Shown one piece after another: positions 7,329-12,630 of a stretch of 12,630 nt of DNA. Origin of the DNA: Saccoglossus kowalevskii (lineage: Eukaryota > Hemichordata > Enteropneusta > Harrimaniidae); contig NW_003151260.1 in the NCBI RefSeq assembly GCF_000003605.2, positions 133,679 through 146,308 on the forward strand, written 5' to 3'. Every line of letters starts with the position of its first letter. Position 1 is the stretch's first letter. Both the position numbers and the translations under genes were made by a program. The notes beneath the pieces are model-generated. The model saw only the letters and a program-made list of their open reading frames with translations. It was not told where the DNA came from and did not search any database.

Positions 7329-8234
7329 ATGGCCAACGACGGCATCCTTTCCGAATCTGCAGCAGACATCGAGGCCCTGCGTAGGTTGTCAACTATGGGG
7401 AACTCGGAGCATGTCAAGAAAAATATATCAGATGTTCGGCTCGATTTTGAGAAGAATTTCGACGACACGGCATGGCAGGTATGGTTGGAAAATTATTGGT
7501 GGCTGTCAATAGTTGCATCTGTGATGTATATCTTCACTATATTCTCCATTCAACGTTTCATGAAACATAGACATCGTTTGGAACTCAGAGGCCTACTTAT
7601 AGTATGGAACGTCGCCTTAGCTGCGTTCAGTATCTTCGGTGCTTGTCGATCTCTGAAAGCCATGTACATTACGTTAACCAGCCGTGGACTTCACGAATCG
7701 ATATGTACCCCGGGCGATATATATTCGAACAACGAGATAACCGGTGTATGGGCTATGTACTTCGAAATTTCTAAAGTTGTAGAATTTGGAGATACCCTTT
7801 TCATCGTACTTCGAAAGGGCAATTTGATATTTCTACACTGGTACCACCATGTGACCGTGCTGATTTACGTATGTTACTCCGCCACCGACCGCACTTCGAC
7901 CGGATACTGGTTCATGTTGCTCAACTTTATGGTTCACTCGGTCATGTATTCCTATTACGCGTTCCGTGCTGCGAGGATTCGCCTCCCTAAAATCATTCCC
8001 ATGAGCATCACCGCTATGCAACTATTGCAAATGATCGGAGGCTGTGCCGTGCAGCACCACGTCAACTACTCTCTAAACCATGGATACGATTGCCAAGTAA
8101 CTTCACGAAACAACTTTTTGGGAAGCTTAATGTATGGGTCTTACCTGCTGTTGTTCGCACAGTTCTTTTACAAGGCTTACTTAACAACCGCTCCCAAACC
8201 ACTCTCGACCAAACGACAACTTAAAGAAGAATAA
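7329..8234 (+). CDS. Very-long-chain fatty acid elongase, ELOVL3/6 class (intronless ORF)
   Basis: ELOVL proteins catalyse the rate-limiting condensation of acyl-CoA with malonyl-CoA in the ER membrane. This 301-residue product has the family signatures in order: K149-x-x-E152-x-x-D155-T156; the histidine box H170-W-Y-H173-H174; N199-x-x-x-H203-x-x-M-Y-x-Y-Y210; and 'MYGSYLLLFAQFFY' at 268-281. The HWYHH form, and Asn rather than Gln five residues before the first His, fit the saturated/monounsaturated ELOVL3/6 class rather than PUFA elongases. Hydrophobic segments lie near 57-76, 88-105, 155-182, 193-210, 222-240 and 264-285. The first 40 residues are an extra hydrophilic N-terminus compared with vertebrate ELOVL6 (about 265 residues). 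ATG 7329 is chosen for its A at -3 and G at +4; an upstream in-frame TTG at 7302 is not a credible start. The stop TAA (8232-8234) overlaps an AATAAA (8230-8235). No intron interrupts the ORF. Confidence 0.95.
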   Translation: MANDGILSESAADIEALRRLSTMGNSEHVKKNISDVRLDFEKNFDDTAWQVWLENYWWLSIVASVMYIFTIFSIQRFMKHRHRLELRGLLIVWNVALAAFSIFGACRSLKAMYITLTSRGLHESICTPGDIYSNNEITGVWAMYFEISKVVEFGDTLFIVLRKGNLIFLHWYHHVTVLIYVCYSATDRTSTGYWFMLLNFMVHSVMYSYYAFRAARIRLPKIIPMSITAMQLLQMIGGCAVQHHVNYSLNHGYDCQVTSRNNFLGSLMYGSYLLLFAQFFYKAYLTTAPKPLSTKRQLKEE

Positions 8235-8360
8235 AACAGAAACTACATTGTTTAGCTACTTGGACATTGGGCATTCGTAATATTTATTATTCGGGTTGCG
8301 TAACTGTGGGTCGCCTGCATGGTTTCACCAAGAGCAGTACTCGTTTATAACTTTACGCTA
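8235..8360. other. Proximal 3' flank or 3' UTR of the elongase
   Basis: No coding capacity. AATAAA at 8230-8235 overlaps the stop codon and would give an extremely short 3' UTR if used. Other AATAAA hexamers on this strand lie far downstream (10534, 10661, 11284), so the 3' UTR may be long. Which signal is used cannot be told from sequence. Confidence 0.4.
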
Positions 8361-8630
8361 ATATACAGTGAAAGGCAGAAAACTGTACTTTATTTTAAAA
8401 ACATATTTATAACAATTCGTAAAAATATATCATCAGCGAAAATAACAAAATGAAGGGCTTGTTGATTGGATGATGTAGAACTTACTCATTAATATTAATT
8501 AGAACTTGTGATGACAACATTACCATATTTTTTCTGGTCAATTTGGATTCCATCAGTTATTTTGATTTATAGAAACTTGTATTTGTAAAATATTTATAAC
8601 ATCCCCAGCTTTATGCCTTTCACTGTATAT
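8361..8630. mobile_element. Non-autonomous MITE-like element with Tc1/mariner-type ends (about 270 bp)
   Basis: The 17-bp sequence at 8361-8377 (atatacagtgaaaggca) is exactly reverse-complemented at 8614-8630. Read as a Tc1/mariner-type element, the ends are CAGTGAAAGGCA ... TGCCTTTCACTG, each bordered by TA, the usual target duplication of that superfamily. The interior is AT-rich, has no transposase frame, and contains 'atatttataac' near both ends (about 8403 and 8590). It sits 127 bp beyond the elongase stop codon, so it may be transcribed within the 3' UTR. The exact family is not recognised. Confidence 0.85.
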
Positions 8631-10357
8631 GTCTTGTTTAAGTCTAGAAATGTATGTATCGTTGTGCAGTGATTGCACATTATATGTCTAGTCAATTTAC
8701 TTGAATTAGTTTTATGGACATTTATAAAACATTTGTCATGAAGGATCCTCACTCTTCTTTCAAATCTAAAAAGATGCTTTTATTGGCGCTAGGAACTGTT
8801 TGGTAGCACCCATTACCTATGAGTCTTTGCAGGGTTTCATTAGTCATTGCCTTATTTATTGCAATGAACGCAATTTGTTTAAAATGCTTGAACTTACAGT
8901 GATTCTTTTACTGATTTTTTGTTTGTTTAAAAATGCAAGTCCAAGTAACACCACCATGTGGCACAATACGATAGATTGTGAAAGCGAGCCAGTGTCGGTG
9001 GGGGGGGGTAAATATTAACTGGCACCATTGAGGTTACATATGGACGGCTTTTATTCAAGTTGTTTTTCGAATTGCTGCTTAAAATTTATAAATATTTTAT
9101 ATAAAACAAATTTACACCTCTGCATTATGCCTATGCATTATGCACAGAATGAGTTGCCCCCTTCAAGAGCATGTAATCATTCAAACCTCTGATTGGTCAA
9201 ACAGCATTTGTTTAAAAACCCGTAAATTTTGTAAACAGCTTTTCTGAAAGCACTGTCAAGACATGAAATATTTTTATATAAAACATTTATGACAATCTGT
9301 AAATTTCAGTTGAAAATCATTGGCCAATCACATGCCTTAGTGAATGAATATGTAGCCATGATTGAGGTAAATGAGCTGCAACTTGCGGGTATTCAGCAAT
9401 ATGTATAAATGTATTCTCTGTAGCCAATCTTCAAATCTGCTGATTCAAATGTAGCATGAGGGCGCCCTAGGGTAAATGTTTCATAATTTTCCATAAACTG
9501 TTCATACCTTTATGAAATGTAGTGTAATGCATTTAGCATTCTAAGAACTTCTAATAGATTAATCTCAGTATATTATTTCTATAACAGTTGCTAAAACATT
9601 TAGTTTACACTCATTTTGATTTACCCATGCTTGTAAATTTCGATTCAGATTCAACTGAGAGGTTGTGATTTGGTATTTGGAAGCTTTTTTGTACTGCCCT
9701 CTAAGACTAGTGATGTCAGAATCACAGTTGCTGCAATTGGTCAAACAATTTACAACTGCCATTTTGGGTTTTTAGATGTTATTTTAAATATTTATAAATT
9801 AACTGCATACCACTGCATTGGGTAATTTGAAATGAGTGTAATATATAGGCATACAAATTGCAGGGTTTCAAGTCACTCCAGGACAATGACCGGGTAGTGG
9901 GGAGGGGTAACAATTGTCACCATAACGATGTGAATGCAGTTGCATGTCAAGGCATGTAAGTATTCATTTCTACTGAGGTGCACAAATGATTGTGATCCTT
10001 ACTCTAAAATAGGGGTGTGGTTTCATTCTTGTATATCATCCAAAAAAAAAAAAACTTCCTTCACAATGCAGCTGTTAGTATTTAGAGAGTAAAGTTTTAC
10101 CAATGAGACATACCGGTAAATTGTGTATTGATTTTCAAAATGAGCTTTATTTGCTCCAATATGTACATTGTTTGTATAGTACTAGATATAACAATCAAGA
10201 CAAATCTATTTTTTCATAGCAAGTACCCTCCAAGACTGAAGTATGTCACGCCATTCTAATTTTGAAAATGTTTTTTTTGTATATTTTGGCCAATCTGACT
10301 TCTACAAAAGGCATGCACAGGATCCAACCCCTGGTAAAGAAGCAATCAAATGCAATA
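8631..10357. other. Gene-free AT-rich interval downstream of the elongase
   Basis: No gene is recognised on either strand, and the short frames have no domain features. Visible items: a 9-G run (9000-9008), 'tgcattatgcctatgcattatgc' short duplication at about 9121-9143, an imperfect inverted pair gattggtcaa (9191-9200) and ttggccaatc (9320-9329), a GC palindrome in 'gggcgccctaggg' near 9462, and a 12-A run near 10041. It may be distal 3' UTR or intergenic. Confidence 0.5.
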
Positions 10358-10390
10358 CCCCCCCCCCCATGCACACACACGCACACATGC
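10358..10390. repeat. C11 homopolymer followed by a CA-type microsatellite
   Basis: Eleven consecutive Cs (10358-10368) run into 'atgcacacacacgcacacatgcatg'. This is low-complexity sequence. The short frames crossing it on both strands owe their His/Pro or Cys/Val-rich composition to this tract. Confidence 0.85.
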
Positions 10391-10746
10391 ATGTTCACTC
10401 CCTGACAAACTGTACATGTGTACACAATTTTTACAATTAGAACCATCCATTCAATTTATCACAATGTGTTGTTTCACATCATTAATTTTTTTACCCATGC
10501 TAAAATGGGCATTTTCAAAGCATTTTCCATAGAAATAAATATTAAAGCATTATGTCATATAAAATATTATCAGAATTTCCTAATTATTTGTACTATAATT
10601 ATAACTATTTTTTTCACTATACTGTAAAAAATTAAAGATACTAGTATGATGAGACATAAGAATAAATGGGACTGGGACATTTTATGCACCAGTATAAGAT
10701 CTAGTCTGGCTACAGTTGATTTTTGTTTTACTGAATCAAGCCATAA

Positions 10747-10797
10747 TTGCAAAATGGTGATGTACACACAATTTTCCAGGTAAACACCATTTTGCAA
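10747..10797. repeat. Perfect 13-bp inverted repeat (stem-loop)
   Basis: ttgcaaaatggtg (10747-10759) is the exact reverse complement of caccattttgcaa (10785-10797), separated by 25 bases that include 'tgtacacaca'. In RNA this would form a stable stem on either strand. Its place in the long gene-free stretch after the elongase allows a role in a long 3' UTR or a miniature inverted-repeat origin; neither is shown. Confidence 0.8.
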
Positions 10798-11253
10798 CCA
10801 AGTTGCCAAATTTGTTGAAAATGAAATTGTTAATTTGTTCAGAAAATTTGTTTAGAAATCCCCACTCTGAAGCCAATCTAGATAGAATCTGTCCCAAGTT
10901 CAGTTGATTTTTGTGTAATCTTGCATATATACGCTATTTTTGTTCATTCTGTACTTTGAACTCTGTAATGTAAAATTTGTAAATTGTTAATGTAAACTTT
11001 CAGCCATTGTATGCAAATACATTCTGTAGACGTTGTTCATGTGTTTGTAATTCTCTGACTGATAAGTGGCCATCATTGGATCTGCTTAAGTTTCTTCCTT
11101 ACTGAATCTACAACATTTATTGATTTATGGATTGATTACCAGCATAACAAATTGTGTTTAGAAATGTCTAGAATATAGTTAAATCTCTCAAACAGAATCT
11201 GGATATGGATGACTACAGATTAAAATATTAATGGTTTGAATAGTCTACTAGCA
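10798..11253. other. Gene-free AT-rich interval
   Basis: No gene is seen. 'cagttgatttttgt' occurs at about 10719 and again at about 10903, each after a 'tctag' motif, hinting at an old local duplication of 180-190 bp spacing. The rest has T-rich and 'gtaaa' motifs of the kind common in animal 3' UTRs. Confidence 0.4.
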
Positions 11254-11354
11254 CTTCATCTATAGATGAAGCATGACTTATAAAATAAAATAAAAGGGGA
11301 ATATAATTGCCACCTGACACCTGAATTTAGAGCTACTACATGTAGCTAGTAGCT
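11254..11354. repeat. Two palindromes just before the right-hand minisatellite
   Basis: cttcatctatagatgaag (11254-11271) is an 18-bp perfect palindrome. Further on, agctacta (11331-11338) and tagtagct (11347-11354) form an 8-bp inverted repeat that encloses a second palindrome, ctacatgtag (11336-11345). The duplicated block starts about 45 bp later. Confidence 0.7.
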
Positions 11355-11400
11355 GCCTGATTCACTACCTTAGTACATTGTATTGTTGGACTTCATCCAT

Positions 11401-11868
11401 GTCTCTTGTTTTAGCACGAGTTGTGATGAGACTTTCCCTTCTCTTGTTGTGATTGTCTTCAATTTTCTTTGGTTTTCTGGCCAAGTATCTTAAAATCATG
11501 TTTGGTGGAGCAACACAATCCAACAATAGTGTTGACAACATTATGTTCTGTGAAGCACTGCAATCCAACAATAGTGTTGACAACATTATGTTCTGTGAAG
11601 CACTGCAATCCAACAATAGTGTTGACAACATTATGTCTCTTGTTTTAGCACGAGTTGTGATGAGACTTTCCCTTCTCTTGTTGTGATTGTCTTCAATTTT
11701 CTTTGGTTTTCTGGCCAAGTATCTTAAAATCATGTTTGGTGGAGCAACACAATCCAACAATAGTGTTGACAACATTATGTTCTGTGAAGCACTGCAATCC
11801 AACAATAGTGTTGACAACATTATGTTCTGTGAAGCACTGCAATCTAACAATAGTGTTGTCAACATTAT
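11401..11868. repeat. 234-bp tandem duplication at the edge of the 45-bp array
   Basis: Copy 1 (11401-11634) and copy 2 (11635-11868) are identical except for two substitutions I can see, at 11845 (c to t) and 11859 (a to t), both near the end of copy 2. Each copy has about 97 bp of non-repeat sequence starting 'gtctcttgttttagcacgag', then about three 45-bp units. Because 234 is not a multiple of 45, the event joined unique flank to array rather than adding whole units. The near identity implies a recent event. Confidence 0.93.
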
Positions 11869-12630
11869 GTTTGGTGAATCAACACAATCCAACAATAGTG
11901 TTGACAACTTTGTTTGGTGAAGCACTGCAATCCAACAATAGTGTTGACAACATTATGTTTAGTGAATCAACACAATCCAACAATAGTGTTGACAACTTTG
12001 TTTGGTGGAACACTACAATCCAACAATAGTGTTAACAACTTTGTTTGGCGAAGCACTGCAATCCAACAATAGTGTTGACAACATTATGTTTGGTGAAGCA
12101 CTGCAATCCAACAATAGTGTTGACAACATTATGTTTGGTGAATCAACACAATCCAACAATAGTGTTGACAACATTATGTTCTGTGAAGCACTGCAATCCA
12201 ACAATAGTGTTGACAACATTATGTTTGGTGAAGCACTGCAATCCAACAATAGTGTTGACAACATTATGTTTGGTGAATCAACACAATCCAACAATAGTGT
12301 TGACAACATAATGTTCTGTGAAGCACTGCAATCCAACAATAGTGTTGACAACATTATGTTTGGTGAAGCACTGCAATCCAACAATAGTGTTGACAACATT
12401 ATGTTTGGTGAAGCACTGCAATCCAACAATAGTGTTGACAACATTATGTTTGGTGAAGCACATGCAATCCAACAATAGTGTTGACAACATAATGTTCTGT
12501 GAAGCACTGCAATCCAACAATAGTGTGACAACATTATGTTTGGTGAATCAACACAATCCAACAATAGTGTTGACAACATAATGTTCTGTGAAGCACTGCA
12601 ATCCAACAATAGTGTTAACAACTTTGTTTG
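11498..12630. repeat. 45-bp minisatellite, about 23 copies, cut by the right window edge
   Basis: The core 'caacaatagtgttgacaac' recurs with starts at 11521, 11566, 11611, 11755 ... 12604. Spacing is mostly 45 bp, with 43-bp variants ('caactttg' for 'caacattatg'), a 46-bp unit before 12470 and a 44-bp unit before 12559. Three unit flavours alternate: 'tttggtgaagcactg', 'tttggtgaatcaaca' and 'ttctgtgaagcactg'. Each core can fold as caaca-atag-tgttg and also holds the near-palindrome tgttgacaaca. Several frames stay open on both strands because 45 is divisible by three. The 43-, 44- and 46-bp units break those frames, so coding is not supported. The array continues beyond the window. Confidence 0.96.
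12089..12358. repeat. 135-bp (three-unit) higher-order repeat in the 45-bp array
   Basis: The flavour order 'ggtgaagcactg', 'ggtgaatcaaca', 'ctgtgaagcactg' at 12089-12223 is repeated at 12224-12358 with one difference (t at 12175, a at 12310). This shows amplification of a trimer after the single units had diverged. Confidence 0.85.

Noticed and set aside
7833-8021. Minus-strand 62-codon frame inside the elongase
   Set aside because: Antisense shadow of the conserved elongase coding sequence.
9191-9329. Inverted CCAAT-type pair as promoter elements
   Set aside because: No gene starts nearby on either strand, and the pair has a mismatch; too weak to call.
9565-9762. 65-codon minus-strand frame
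   Set aside because: No motif, membrane pattern or splice context; not distinguishable from chance.
11365-12621. Long open frames on both strands of the 45-bp array (15-residue repeats)
   Set aside because: Same periodicity effect. Several frames are open on both strands at once, and units of 43, 44 and 46 bp shift them repeatedly.
1-12630. CRISPR array interpretation of either tandem array
   Set aside because: The units abut directly with no unique spacers, no cas-like genes are present, and the context is animal-type DNA.

Overview
The window looks like animal nuclear DNA, most likely from a marine invertebrate. It is AT-rich and gene-poor, with tandem arrays, decayed transposable elements and one intact single-exon gene. 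There is no operon structure, no bacterial-type gene packing and no recognisable tRNA or rRNA. The degenerate LINE, and a dispersed repeat with 'aaaatggccgccagtcggcc' and 'tctccgagaa...ctctcccggtggggttaat' motifs, recall repeats I associate with molluscan genomes. That placement is recollection, not a search, and is only moderately secure.

Layout: (1) 1-1383 is a 60-bp minisatellite that runs off the left edge. (2) 1384-3660 has no gene; it holds hairpins and pairs of diverged direct repeats. (3) 3667-5572 is a dead non-LTR retrotransposon (LINE) reverse-transcriptase ORF. It is split into an RT part (3667-about 4725) and a C-terminal part (about 5255-5572) by about 520 bp of a different repeat made of three tandem units. 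(4) 5573-7328 is non-coding, with a hairpin joined to an 18-G run and the likely 5' flank of the gene. (5) 7329-8234 encodes an intact 301-residue very-long-chain fatty acid elongase of the ELOVL3/6 class. (6) 8235-11400 has no further gene. It contains a 270-bp inverted-repeat element with Tc1/mariner-like ends 127 bp after the stop codon, a 13-bp-arm hairpin, simple repeats and palindromes. (7) 11401-12630 is a 234-bp tandem duplication passing into a 45-bp minisatellite that runs off the right edge.

The elongase is the only gene I would call functional. It is predicted to act in the endoplasmic reticulum membrane, in the condensation step that lengthens saturated and monounsaturated acyl-CoAs. 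Everything else is repeat-derived or unassigned. The long open frames inside both minisatellites follow from periods (60 and 45) divisible by three, not from coding. I found no convincing novel multi-gene system; the interest lies in nested transposon architecture, higher-order repeat structure and elements close to the elongase gene.
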